Positions 1-8,100 are shown, counted from the stretch's first letter. The stretch: DNA of 10,246 bases from Actinidia chinensis (GCA_009663005.1 VIGQ01000622.1:12501-22746); one strand, 5' to 3'. Notes: generated by a model not told the origin, from the letters alone. Translations and numbers: made by a program.

Positions 1-66
1 ATAATGCTTCAATAAATAGGTTAGCCTCTCAGAAACCCAAATAGACCACCAAGGATTTTTCATAAG
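1..66 (-). CDS. Partial internal exon of an unidentified minus-strand gene
   Basis: On the minus strand a pyrimidine-rich stretch ending CCCCAG (AG at 67-68) is followed by 22 codons open to the window edge. In this frame it begins LMKNPWWSIWVSERLTYLLK. The other two frames contain stops. I do not recognise the protein. It has an aromatic start (two adjacent tryptophans) and no motif I can name. The acceptor phase (0) matches the phase of the GTAAGT donor at 1330 in one frame of the upstream exon, so the two can be joined without a shift. The second codon is ATG, so translation could also start here if the upstream exon is only 5' UTR. It might instead be a chance open stretch in an intron, since 66 nt is short. 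The exon assignment is inference from the splice signal and the open frame. Confidence 0.33.
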
Positions 67-558
67 CTGGGGAAAAAATTCAAGAAGCTTTGGTCACTCG
101 TGCGTTATAGCATAAATACATTAATGCACTGGCATAGAGAAGCAATGTAGTTCAGTGTCAGAATGGCAAAGTTCTAAAAGAAATAAAAAGGGCAGGAACC
201 CTGCAAAATTAGCCAAGGATATGTTCTTACAGACAAGCAGATGAAACATACAAATCCATGTACCTCTCTAGTAGTCGGAATGAAGGGTGGTTGAGTCATG
301 GGAAGCATATAATGTTAATGATAACTGAATGAATCAAAACCAGTATGGAACGCAATAATGGTTGGACTCCACTCAAGTAGGATTATAATATATGTATCCT
401 AAATTTAGAGACAAAGCTTAGTGGCTGAAAGATTTTTAATTTGTACTTAACTTGAATTGGTAGAGGCCACCCTTTTTGGATAATTCTCAAGAACATAATT
501 ATTAATATATATATGTACATACTTTTAACCACTTTGTAGGTTTCTTCCTAACGTTTAT

Positions 559-902
559 CACCAACCTGTTACACAGAACTTTCAATTTATCCATTTCCCG
601 AGGCACTTCCAGTTAATGCCAGCCACCTAGTCGCTTTCGCCAAGTGTAACACAAATAAGGCAAATAACAACTTAGCCGCCAGTCCATAGTTTCTTTCTCC
701 ATCAACCCAAAAAATTCCTTGCATTGACTCTTTCTCAAGAACTTGCAAACCACATATTATGAAAAATGTCAAGGGAGATATCTCCGTGTCAAGTACACTT
801 GGATCGGGTATGATCCACAACGCCCACTCAAATAACTGAAACAAACTGAAAACGAAAACCGGAATGGGAGGGGGGACAGTCAACATTTTCAGGAACAATT
901 GC
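559..902. repeat. Diverged tandem duplication, unit 1
   Basis: This unit can be aligned by eye with the next one along almost its whole length. Shared landmarks in order are CACCAA (559 and 903), TTACA, GGCACTTC (about 603 and 939), TTAGCSGC (674 and 1042), TTTCTT, GAAYTTGCAA (about 738 and 1078), a GATC-centred stretch, AACG, CAAAT.AATAACT or CAAATAACT, and ACAGTCAA (876 and 1209). The offset is mostly about 335-345 bp, drifting to about 370 in the middle through small indels. Identity is clearly well below that of a recent duplication. The unit resembles no transposon I recognise. Confidence 0.5.
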
Positions 903-1236
903 CACCAAAATTACAGGTTTCTCTTAGTCCCACTCGCGGGCACTTCAGAAACAATTGACCACCAACATCTTAACCTATCATTTTTTCCTTCAAAGGCAAA
1001 ACCAAATGCACATTGGCAAAAAGAAACACAACATAGCTCATTTAGCGGCTATTCATAATTTCTTCCTTCCTTCCTCCAGAATTTGCAACAATTTATTAAG
1101 GTGAAATTCAGAATTCAAGAATTCTGTGTTTCAATAAACATAGATCTGTGTATTATATCAACGAATTCCCAAATCAATAACTAAAATGCCGATACGGAAA
1201 CGAGAGACACAGTCAAATCAACAATTACCATCTTGG
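903..1236. repeat. Diverged tandem duplication, unit 2, and start of a third
   Basis: This is the second copy of the unit starting at 559. After ACAGTCAA at 1209 the sequence reads ACAATTACCA, matching ACAATTGCCACC at the unit 1/unit 2 boundary (about 895-906). The array therefore seems to run slightly into a third copy before the exon. This copy carries (TTCC)3 at 1064-1075 where unit 1 has a plainer pyrimidine run. The duplication lies wholly within the inferred first intron. Confidence 0.5.
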
Positions 1237-1330
1237 TCCAAGTCCACTCAGCCAAAGGAGCAATTTCGGGAAACTATTTACTGAATCACTACACATGCTC
1301 AACATATCTTAATTCATAAATTAGACTTAC

Positions 1331-1735
1331 AGGGGATATCGTTTGATCGAAGTTGCCAGGCCGCCGAGATGAGTCTGCTTCGCGGGCCTGAATCGCCACC
1401 GTGGAGATCAGACCAAACAACCTAGACGCCGACGACGAAAAGCTGAGCATCCATAGGACGAATTGACTCAAATCGCCGTGAAATCCCTACATTTCCTCTA
1501 GCAATGCGCCAAGAGCCGACTCTCCGCACAGTTCTGTGCATCCTTCTTGGGCGCCTCGATCCTGCCGCGACAGCCGTGCCCACGTCGCGAACAAGACGGA
1601 GCGGCCGTCTGCCTGCGGCCCGGAGACGGAAACGTCCCGCGTCTCCGCCGCCATGATCGGTGGTGAAGGTGGTGGGTTTCTTTGTGTGTGTGTTTCGGAT
1701 GGAGTGGAGACTAATGTTCACGATGATGGAGTTAA
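1331..1735 (-). CDS. GC-rich first exon (5' UTR plus possible coding start) of the minus-strand gene
   Basis: This is the only GC-rich island in the window. It ends at the best donor seen (CCT then GTAAGT, boundary 1331/1330). The inferred start near 1735 lies about 30 bp below a TATA-like box. The early part has a CA run (CACACACACA, plus-strand TG run at 1683-1693), common in plant leaders. Three frames matter. The first ATG (1654) has A at -3 and G at +4 and opens a 55-codon frame that stops at 1487. ATG 1454 opens a 10-codon frame. ATG 1450 opens MLSFSSSASRLFGLISTVAI and stays open through the donor in phase 0, matching the phase of the exon at 1-66. That last peptide is rich in Ser, Arg and hydrophobic residues and could be an organelle-targeting N-terminus. 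I recognise no protein family. The exon may be entirely 5' UTR. Confidence 0.42.
1487..1654 (-). CDS. 55-codon ORF from the first ATG: upstream ORF or real start
   Basis: This frame starts at the first ATG downstream of the inferred transcription start, in a strong context (ATCATGG). It begins MAAETRDVSVSGPQADGRSV, is Ala/Arg/Glu-rich and uses GC-rich codons like the surrounding exon. It ends in ATGTAG. Under first-ATG scanning it would be translated. Because it stops before the donor at 1330, it would be an upstream ORF for the phase-compatible frame at 1450. Alternatively a donor inside it (for example at the final ATGTAG, which contains GTAGGG) could splice it onward, but joining that site to the acceptor at 66 would give an immediate stop. 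I know no family match. Confidence 0.3.
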   Translation of the reverse strand: MAAETRDVSVSGPQADGRSVLFATWARLSRQDRGAQEGCTELCGESALGALLEEM

Positions 1736-1756
1736 AGTGCGGGAGATGTTTTGATT

Positions 1757-1769
1757 AAAATATTTATGG
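1757..1769 (-). promoter_or_regulatory. TATA-like box of the minus-strand gene
   Basis: The minus strand reads CCATAAATATTTT here, a TATA-like element about 30 bp upstream of the start inferred near 1735 and about 100 bp upstream of the first ATG. The GC-rich exon follows directly, and composition changes sharply at about 1760 from AT-rich intergenic DNA to the exon side. The assignment depends on the exon call. Confidence 0.38.
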
Positions 1770-2049
1770 GACCATAAATGAAATTAATAAATGAAATGAT
1801 TTTTAAAACAACCGCCGCTCGCTTCTTTAATAAATAACTTCTTTTTGTTTTTTTGTTAAATGAAAATTACGATTGTTTCTCCTCTCTCCTATTAATTACA
1901 TAGTAATAAAAACAAAATTAGGAATACCGAAATAGAAATGCTAACCCTCGCCAATAAGAGTCCATAATCTCAATATTTTTAGAAAAGTACACAAAAAATA
2001 TTGAAAAAGTTAAAAATGAGCCAAAGTTGTTAAAAAATCGTTTGAGATC
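1770..2049. other. AT-rich intergenic stretch
   Basis: No gene or named repeat is seen. It would be the proximal upstream region of the minus-strand gene. There is a short imperfect duplication of AATAAATGAAAT near 1774-1798, and a small GC patch (ACCGCCGCTCGC) at about 1810. Confidence 0.5.
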
Positions 2050-2200
2050 GGTTCGTTTAATAAACAAATTAACCTCGAATCTTTTTTAAACTTCGTAGTT
2101 TACACACTAGTTTCAATAATCTGCTACTCAAGTTCAGTTTAATTAAATCTCTCCGTTTGATAACTCTTTCGTTGGTAACAAACAGATCAAACCTATTTTT
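2050..2200. repeat. Degenerate dispersed plant repeat (GGCTCGTTTAATAAAC type)
   Basis: The stretch GGTTCGTTTAATAAAC, followed by CTCGAATCTTTTT, ACTAGTTT, TGCTACTCAAGTTCAG and TTTAATTAA, resembles a decayed copy of dispersed plant repeats built on the theme GGCTCGTTTAATAAACGAGC with GAGCTCGA-rich continuation. The order of these words is what suggests it. The copy has lost most CpG and GAGCTC sites, as expected after methylation-driven decay. I cannot assign a transposon family and see no termini or target duplication. Confidence 0.3.
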
Positions 2201-3814
2201 AAAAACTTTGTTAAGTGTTCAAACTAATTCACTTCATGTAACTCATTTATCGTCCCTACAACAATATTAAGAATATGTAAAATATGCATATGGGGATTCC
2301 AACTGATTTGATATTATCTCAGTTTATTTCCAATGTTCGTTTCACAGTATTAACATGACTGGTTTGACCTCAGTGTTTCATTACTCTCCTTACGAAGACA
2401 TGATTCCTACCGCTTTAAAGTGCAACATTTTTCCTTTTTCTATAACCCCCACTATTGTCAAAAAACAGAAGAAAAAACAATACCCATAACAAAAAATGAT
2501 TGTATTTGTGACAGGATAACCTGAAACTTAAATAACGCGTTCAGTGATTAATTAATTAGTAGATTAGAGAGAGAGCTGAATGGGCATAGGATGAAAGCGA
2601 GATTCTTCTCGCAACGAGTTGAGAAAAAGGGAGAAAAACAAATGAAGACAATTGGATCTAGAATATTATTGGCGAATAGGTTAAGCGTGGGTTGTAAGAT
2701 GTATGTTGCGCTGCAATACAATCATTGTTGACTATTTTTGTGTGACTAATTATAGGGTATATTTTATTATCAATTTTAATTATACTTGTCCAGTGGATTG
2801 GCTCAAAGAGAAATGTTATATATAATTTACGGTGATGTTACAAATTTTTGTTGTTAGTAATGAATAGGCTTGTCTTACCGGAAATAATGACTTTTTGTTA
2901 CGATTTTTTTGGTGTTAATTACTTTACTCGTTATTTGAAATTAATTACGAATGAACAGATTACACCATGAAAATTTACGAATTGATTATGATGATTATGA
3001 AAAATAATGTAATATTATTATAAAATTATTATAAGATTAATATAAAATATGATGAGCTTCTGTCTCAAATTACTCATCTTGCATTTATTTATCTAATAGC
3101 CACTCTTATAAGTCAATGCTTTTTTTCTTATTTTTTTTGTTCTTTAGGTAAAAAATACAAGCATCAAAACAATGGATAATTTATCAACCGTCATTAAATT
3201 TATCATGAAGTCTCTCGAAGGGTTTCCCCATTAAGTCTAATTTTTATAACGAAGCATAAATTTTATAGTGCTTCTGAGCAACACGCTTTATGCAAAATAT
3301 ATGTTGATAAGATATTAGTAGTTATATGGTCGAATCATATTTATTTTTTAATTGATTCTTAAAATCATACATACCAAGCACTTCTTTTAAAAGAAATGTG
3401 CGCGAATCAGATTCCCTATCAGTGTAATGATTGATTTTTGAGGTCAGCAAATGAACGGTCATCAGATCACGTAGATAGACCCACCTATATGCTCACCATC
3501 TGGTATAAACACTGGTTGAGGTGGTAGTGCTTTGCGCACTCTGCTTTAACAAAACACCAGACCCAGAAAATCAATGGCTTCCTACTCCATTTTAAATAAA
3601 CTTGTCTTTTCTTCGAATTTTACAAACAATGTTTTTTATCTTAGAAAAACAAGCATCAAATAATTGCTTTTCTTCCTTCAAACCAGCTTTTTAGCTGTTT
3701 TTTATTAGAAGAAAAAAACACTTACCTTTAAGAAATTGTGGTGACAAGTAAACCCATGATATCATGGAGCTGATTATGGTGGAAAGTCTAACTTCCATAA
3801 CAATTTTTACAAAA
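2201..3814. other. AT-rich intergenic region, no gene recognised
   Basis: No open frame with coding character, no RNA gene and no transposon terminus is seen. Small features only: a GA run near 2568-2577; slippage-prone ATTAT/ATAAAATTATTATAA runs at about 3000-3045; a perfect 12-bp palindrome CATGATATCATG at 3755-3766. A slightly GC-richer patch at 3460-3560 (GGTTGAGGTGGTAG) superficially recalls a tRNA D-arm but has no acceptor stem or T-arm. A minus-strand frame at 3691-3972 is rich in Lys, Arg and Glu only because the plus strand there is pyrimidine-rich. Confidence 0.5.
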
Positions 3815-3960
3815 CAGTTTATATACCCTTGCCTTTTCCTCAATTTATGTTTGCTCTCTTCTCTCAACTTCCTCTCTAAACAGACTCCTGCTTCGGCTTT
3901 TCTCTGTTTTCCTCTTTTTAATACGACATGGTGTCTTTCTCTCTCTAAGTCTAGGTGTTT
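3815..3960 (+). promoter_or_regulatory. Promoter-like patch: TATA box plus pyrimidine patch, no gene attached
   Basis: TTTATATAC at 3818-3826 is followed by long CT-rich runs (3851-3877 and 3935-3948). This is the arrangement of a plant core promoter with a Y-patch and pyrimidine-rich leader. The ATGs that follow (3847 and 3929) open only short frames of about ten codons or fewer. Downstream DNA to 4415 is AT-rich with no coding character. It may be the remains of a gene promoter, the start of a non-coding transcript, or chance composition. Confidence 0.22.
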
Positions 3961-4416
3961 GTGAATTAACAATAGTTAAATAATAAAAACAAGGGCGAAG
4001 GCTAATATTTTCCATCGTGAATTACGGGGAAGAACTTTACAGACACTCAGGTCGAGCCGATGACTCTTAAGACTGTTTTGGGATCAAGACTTTAGAAAGA
4101 TTTTTTTAAAATAAAAACTAATTTAGAATCGTTTGATTATAACTTTATTTCCATTATATGTATTCTAAACACACTGTTTTAAGAATTAAGTATTTTCTAG
4201 AATGAACCACAAAAAAATAATGTACTAGTTTATTTTTTGGGAAAGGAACGTGGATTCTTTAATTTCTATAATGTTTTTGTTTTGGAAGTTGTCTAATCGG
4301 ATTGTTTTGGCTCACAGATTTGGTAAGAAACATAAAATAACAATAGATTTTTTCGAGTTCATTAGCTTAGTTAATCTTTTTTTCTTTATCAAAATTCTTG
4401 ATTCAAACACAGTCTA
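3961..4416. other. AT-rich stretch with nothing recognised
   Basis: No gene, RNA or repeat could be identified. Composition is homopolymer-rich. Confidence 0.5.
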
Positions 4417-4668
4417 ATTAAAATTCTGTTGCTACGGCAAATCCCACAAATGGGTAACAACTAGACGCACTCAGAAGCCAACACCAAAGTGAAGTTGGCC
4501 AAGGGGGAACCATGTTACAACCCGTGTTAAAATTGGTGTAATCGGACCTCGTTATTTTTTTTAGATAATTCGAACAGAATTCGACATCATTCTCTCCATA
4601 TTCGACAAGGACCCTCAAGATATCCCTCTCTTTCGTGTGGATCAACATAGCCACAAATATTTCATTCA
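4417..4668. other. Moderate-GC segment of unknown origin, possibly repeat-derived
   Basis: This segment is less AT-rich than its flanks. A minus-strand frame runs through 4418-4675 (it includes GCNMVPPWPTSLWCWLLS), but it starts with no supporting context and matches no family I know. The plus strand has no convincing open frame. The sharp change in composition from both sides suggests inserted or formerly functional DNA rather than ordinary spacer. Confidence 0.25.
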
Positions 4669-4713
4669 ATCCCATACTGCATTAAGTGCATCTGATCCCA
4701 TACTTAACGCGCG
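4669..4713 (+). repeat. Weak 5S rRNA-like fragment
   Basis: The order ATAC, GCA, TAA, GCA, GATCCCAT, TTAA, GC on the plus strand follows part of the plant 5S rRNA 5' half (box A region), with about 10-12 nt missing after GATCCCAT. The GATCCCAT octamer and the spaced GCA repeats carry most of the resemblance. Neither the 5S 5' end nor the 3' half is seen, so it is not a functional 5S gene. In plants, 5S-derived sequence occurs in Cassandra TRIM LTRs. Nothing else here proves that origin. A 10-bp direct repeat ATCCCATACT (4669-4678 and 4695-4704) complicates the reading. Confidence 0.22.
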
Positions 4714-4916
4714 GTAGTTGTCTGTGATATCAAATGATACAAAACTTTAGATAGAACTCACCCCTTGAAAACTGTTTAGAACACATTTTTGCATATAATT
4801 CATATATTTTCTCTTATTTTTGTATACTTGCATATACTACAGCCATTCATTGAAAACGATTTTGAAGCATTCCATTTAAGATATGCCCCACAACTTTAAG
4901 AAGTTGTTTTTATCTC

Positions 4917-5045
4917 ATTGGATCACAACCTATGTGACACCCCACAACCTTTTGAGAGACAGAAATGATAGTCTTAGGTAAACTCCTCAACCATTGATTA
5001 ACTCAAGGGGTTCCACAGTAGATAATGGAGATGGTTTTGGAAGAA
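4917..5045. repeat. Direct repeat, left copy
   Basis: This begins ATTGGATCACAAC and shares with the right copy the ordered words TATGT, CACAACCTTT or CACACCTTT, GATA, AGTCTTAGGT, CTCAAC, ATTAACTCAA, GATAATGGA and TTTTG. It is 129 bp against 149 bp in the right copy, mostly because of an insertion in the latter. Just upstream (about 4884-4905) is another CCCCACAACTTT word that partly repeats its interior. It could be the end of a miniature LTR-type element (a TGTGACACCCCAC start is common in plant LTRs), but no primer-binding site is seen. Confidence 0.5.
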
Positions 5046-5362
5046 TTAAACAATATTTATGTCGTCTTTATAAATAGTTTGAAAGATTTAAATATGGTGT
5101 GTCACATAGTCTAGACTTTTTGTCTTATTATGAACATTTATTTAAATGATGTTATTTTTTACTCAAATATTTTTTTTACAAACATTTGATAATTAATTTT
5201 AATAAATATAACAGTGCAATTGAAAAAATATTTTCATGAAAATAACCTTTCCTTTTATTAGTATTTTTTAATCTGCTTTTATTTTTTAACCTTTTATTGT
5301 TTTTTAATGAATGTTTTTTACCGATTATCATATTTTATTTTTTTTGATTTCTCCTTATAAAA

Positions 5363-5465
5363 GAGTCTAAAAATATAAAAAATTTATCTACTTTAAGAGA
5401 AACTTCCTAAAAATATATCATATATTTTATCTCTAAATTAATATTTCTTTTATATTTTTAGACTC
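5363..5465. mobile_element. 103-bp concentric palindrome, MITE-like
   Basis: Perfect 18-bp inverted arms (GAGTCTAAAAATATAAAA at 5363-5380 and its complement at 5448-5465) enclose a second perfect 8-bp pair (AAAATATA 5410-5417 and TATATTTT 5421-5428, 3-nt loop). The two centres lie within 5 nt of each other. The sequence between also pairs partly (TTTAAGAGA against TTTAGAGA on the complement). The word TTATAA occurs just outside both arms (5355-5360 and 5469-5474) and may reflect a target duplication. This is the architecture of a hairpin-type non-autonomous DNA transposon. It lies almost centrally between the direct repeats at 4917 and 5528. I cannot name the superfamily. Confidence 0.5.
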
Positions 5466-5527
5466 GTATTATAAAAAAAAAAAATATCCAATAGGATAAA
5501 TAATGCTCAACTTAAATATTATTGGCT

Positions 5528-5676
5528 ATTGGATCATAACATATGTAGGGCTCACACCTTTAAGAAGAAGGAAGTGATATTGTTTTTGAAAAAGAAATAG
5601 TCTTAGGTGAAATCTCAACTATTAGATTAACTCAAATGGATTTCAACCATTGATAATGGAAAATAGTTTTGAAATT
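5528..5676. repeat. Direct repeat, right copy
   Basis: Second copy of the segment at 4917-5045, in the same orientation and 611 bp downstream. It begins ATTGGATCATAAC and ends GATAATGGA followed by a TTTTG word. About 20 nt of extra A/T-rich sequence (around 5580-5600) is absent from the left copy. The 480 bp between the copies is extremely AT-rich and contains the MITE-like palindrome. Confidence 0.5.
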
Positions 5677-5729
5677 TAAAATGAGTTGTATTTTATATTA
5701 TAGATGTTAAAAAAATAGTTGGGTAAAAA

Positions 5730-6706
5730 TGTATGGTTTTGACTTGATGCATGGCAGCAAAGCCATGATGAAGCAGCTGATTTTGGCAGCATGCTTGGCT
5801 GATTTTGGAGCTTGTTGTGGCTTTTAAAAGGGAGCCATCTCACATGGGTCTGAGAGTTTATTTTTTTACCAGAAGATAGCTCTTTTTGGGAGGCTATTTG
5901 GCAGTTTCCATGATATATAGTTAAGGAGGGTTAGAGAGAAAAGAAAAAGTAGGGATTTTTAGTTTTCATTTTCAGAAATTATAAATTCCTTGAAGATACT
6001 TTATTTTTCATAGTTGTAAATTCTCTCAATTTAAGTTTGCAATTTTAATTTATATTCTTATATTTTCATTTCTTCCACAAAGTTATGCTAAGTTCTTTTA
6101 ATTTTTATTTTTTTAGTTTATCTTTGCACAAAAGATTGAACCTTTTACACATATGGAGAGCTAAATCTATTCGCTTGGTTCAAGGATTATATCCTCTTCC
6201 AAACCTTAATTTGAACTAGTTTCTTCTCCATTTTAAAATGATTTCAATGGATGCTTAGGATTGATTAATGGTATTTTCAAGATCAAAACTTAGAATTGCA
6301 CACATCTTTGATTACTTGGTACAAGTAATACTTGGATCTATTGCATTTTAAATATTTGAAATAGTATATGAATTCATTACCAATTTTATAAACACATCTT
6401 TAGACATAAAATATATTTTCATTGCAAATTTTTTCAACCAATATCATCTTACCTTGATATTTGGTTGAGTTCATGAAAAGAGAATAAATTAGAACATCTA
6501 AACTAGAAGAAGACTACGTACTTGAACCATGTCATTTTTACATTTGCAGTTTACATTTCATTCCACAATCTTTCAAAAATCACATAAATAAATTTTTATA
6601 ATTTCTACACTTGTAACAAAACTTAATCTCTCAATTCAAGCTCTCTGTGAAAAATTACTATGGTACTTCTGAAGTACTTCTGAGTATTATGCTGTTGTAC
6701 TTGTAG
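5730..6706 (+). mobile_element. LTR-like stretch, possible decayed solo LTR (Ty3-type)
   Basis: The layout recalls long plant Ty3 (Athila/Tat-like) LTRs. A GC-richer start has a 22-bp-spaced internal repeat (GCTGATTTTGG at 5776 and 5798). TTTTAAAAGGG at 5822-5832 could be a TATA-type element. There follow a pyrimidine-rich leader and a TTATGCTAAGTTCTTTTAAT word (about 6083-6102) of the kind common in such LTRs. CTCTCTGTG (6641-6649) and TATTATGC...TTGTACTTGTAGCA lie near the end. No protein domain, primer-binding site or target duplication is visible, and both boundaries are guesses. It could instead be a non-coding exon region. Confidence 0.25.
6663..6683. repeat. Short tandem duplication (11-bp period)
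   Basis: GTACTTCTGA occurs at 6663-6672 and again at 6674-6683. It sits about 25 bp outside the CACTA terminus. Confidence 0.7.
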
Positions 6707-7330
6707 CACTACAAGAAAAATGTGAAAACAATAACGAATTAAATGTCTCAAATTGCATGTTTTTCCTCACAAAATGAATTACAGTAACAAAACGAGGTGA
6801 CGAAATATTTCCTTTCAACAAAGGTCGTTACAAAAAGTCCCCCGGACAAAATTTATAATTTCTCAAACTTAGTGATTGTTTATGAAGAAAAGAAAAGAAA
6901 GAAATTTTTTATTTCGTCACCTATGATACATTGTTTATGACGACTATTTTGTCACCATTTTGTCCGCTTTTTTGTCACCAATTATCTGTTTTGTCACAAA
7001 AATGAAAAAAAAAAATAAGACCTAAATAACATAGGTGAGGACATTACTTTCGTCACCTATTGTGACTTAATTTATGATTGTGAATTTATTTGTCACATCT
7101 ATAGATAGTTCTTGTGACGAAATTTTGTCACTATTGTGAATATTTTATGACACAAATATTTCATCACAATTTGACATATTTTTTGTCCACCAGGTCAGCC
7201 CAATTTTTTGTCACCAATAGTGACTAGAAAATGATAACATTAGTAAGGAAAAAACTTTGTCACCTAAAATTAAAATTTAAAAATTACAAAAAAATAATAA
7301 TGGTGAGAAAAAAAAATTTGTCCTATAATT
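6707..7330. mobile_element. CACTA (En/Spm) transposon end: terminus and subterminal repeat array
   Basis: CACTACAAGAAAAA at 6707-6720 is the characteristic terminal inverted repeat of plant CACTA transposons. It is followed by a dense array of a short motif, TTTYGTCAC, in both orientations. Forward copies are at about 6912, 6947, 6971, 6989, 7048, 7089, 7207 and 7256. A reverse copy is at 6797-6805. A near-perfect palindrome GTGACGAAATTTTGTCAC is at 7114-7131. In this superfamily such subterminal motifs are binding sites for the TnpA-like transposition protein. No transposase is recognisable inside. The complementary terminus (ending CTTGTAGTG) is not found to the right, so this is one end of a truncated element or of one extending beyond the window. 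The exact inner limit of the array is uncertain. Confidence 0.8.
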
Positions 7331-8100
7331 TTCAAATTGAATCCATAGACCAATGTATCCACAAGATGCGCAGAACAAAGAGAAATATTTTTATTCTAAG
7401 TAATGTTACTCTCACCATCTGGTGTCAGAAATTAATTCAACAAAGATACACAAAATTTATATGGCAAACTATGCAAATTGTCTGAATCATTTCAGCCTAA
7501 CAAATTTTTCAGTTAGCTCTTCAGCATGCTTAGGTGAGCAACTTTCAGATTCATCTCAGTAGCTGGAACAAGAAAAGCTTCTGCAAAAAGTGGTCAATGC
7601 AACTCTCGTATCTTCCCAAGATAATCCATAATCAGCTACCAGAATTCAGCCACCTAATGAAAGAAAAAGAGAAACATAATGGTATCAACCTACATAGCCA
7701 CAAATTTCAAAAATGGCATGGGCTGCCATGGTAACTACACCTGCGGAAAGGAATATCAGAGTCTTCATACGAGGTTGCATGGACGTATTATCTTTTTGAG
7801 CTCATCAAGTATGACATTAGGATTAAAGGACTATCAACCCTCAATATTAAAAAGCCAATCTCTTATAAATTATTACAATGTAAAACTGGTCAATCACGCA
7901 TTCTGTCTTTAGGCTCCTCCTTAGCCACTTAAATAATTGTCCTATGTGAACGTAAGGGAGGATATGCCTTCCTAGTCATGTATATTCTCTTTATCTTTAT
8001 AACATATGGTCATATACCCAAAACAAATTAAAGAAAAATAAAGAAATGTGTGGCGCGCTCACACGGCTATATGTCAAGTAATGACGACGCAACACAGATG
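7331..8100. other. Non-coding-looking stretch right of the CACTA end
   Basis: It has moderate GC, with plus-strand frames at 7231-7485, 7534-7734 and 7679-7912 that overlap one another and resemble no family. On the minus strand a TTTCCTTTCCGCAG acceptor-like site (about 7744-7757) is followed by an open stretch containing MAAHAIFEICGYVG, but no matching donor or neighbouring exon makes a gene. It may be CACTA internal DNA, a captured gene fragment, or introns of a minus-strand unit. Confidence 0.35.

Larger units (their letters stand above)
67..1330 (-). other. Probable first intron of the minus-strand gene
   Basis: The stretch lies between a consensus donor on the minus strand (GTAAGT, first base at 1330) and an acceptor (CCCCAG, AG at 67-68). 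It is T-rich on the minus strand, as plant introns are, and much poorer in GC than the exon upstream. It contains a diverged tandem duplication (about 559-1236). A minus-strand open frame lies at 587-898 (FEWALWIIPDPSVLDTEIS is part of it), preceded by TTTTCGTTTTCAG. That frame could be an extra exon, but it resembles no family I know and sits wholly inside the duplicated DNA. Other acceptor-like sites, such as TTTTGCAG near 202-209, lead to no convincing exon. Confidence 0.38.

Noticed and set aside
587..898. 103-residue minus-strand frame as a gene
   Set aside because: It starts and ends within the duplicated intron DNA, matches no family I know, and its counterpart in the second duplicated unit is full of stops.
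3480..3560. tRNA-like word GGTTGAGGTGGTAG
   Set aside because: No acceptor stem, anticodon stem or T-loop (GGTTCRANNCC) can be placed around it.
3691..3972. Lys/Arg/Glu-rich 93-residue minus-strand frame
   Set aside because: Its composition is what the complement of a pyrimidine-rich leader-like tract gives by chance. There are no domain features or splice context.
4418..4675. 85-residue minus-strand frame
   Set aside because: No recognisable motif. The repeat-like and 5S-like context makes a protein gene unlikely.
7231..7912. Three overlapping plus-strand frames of 66-84 residues
   Set aside because: They are Lys/Asn/Ile-rich as expected from A-rich DNA, overlap one another, lack any family motif and partly read through the CACTA subterminal array.
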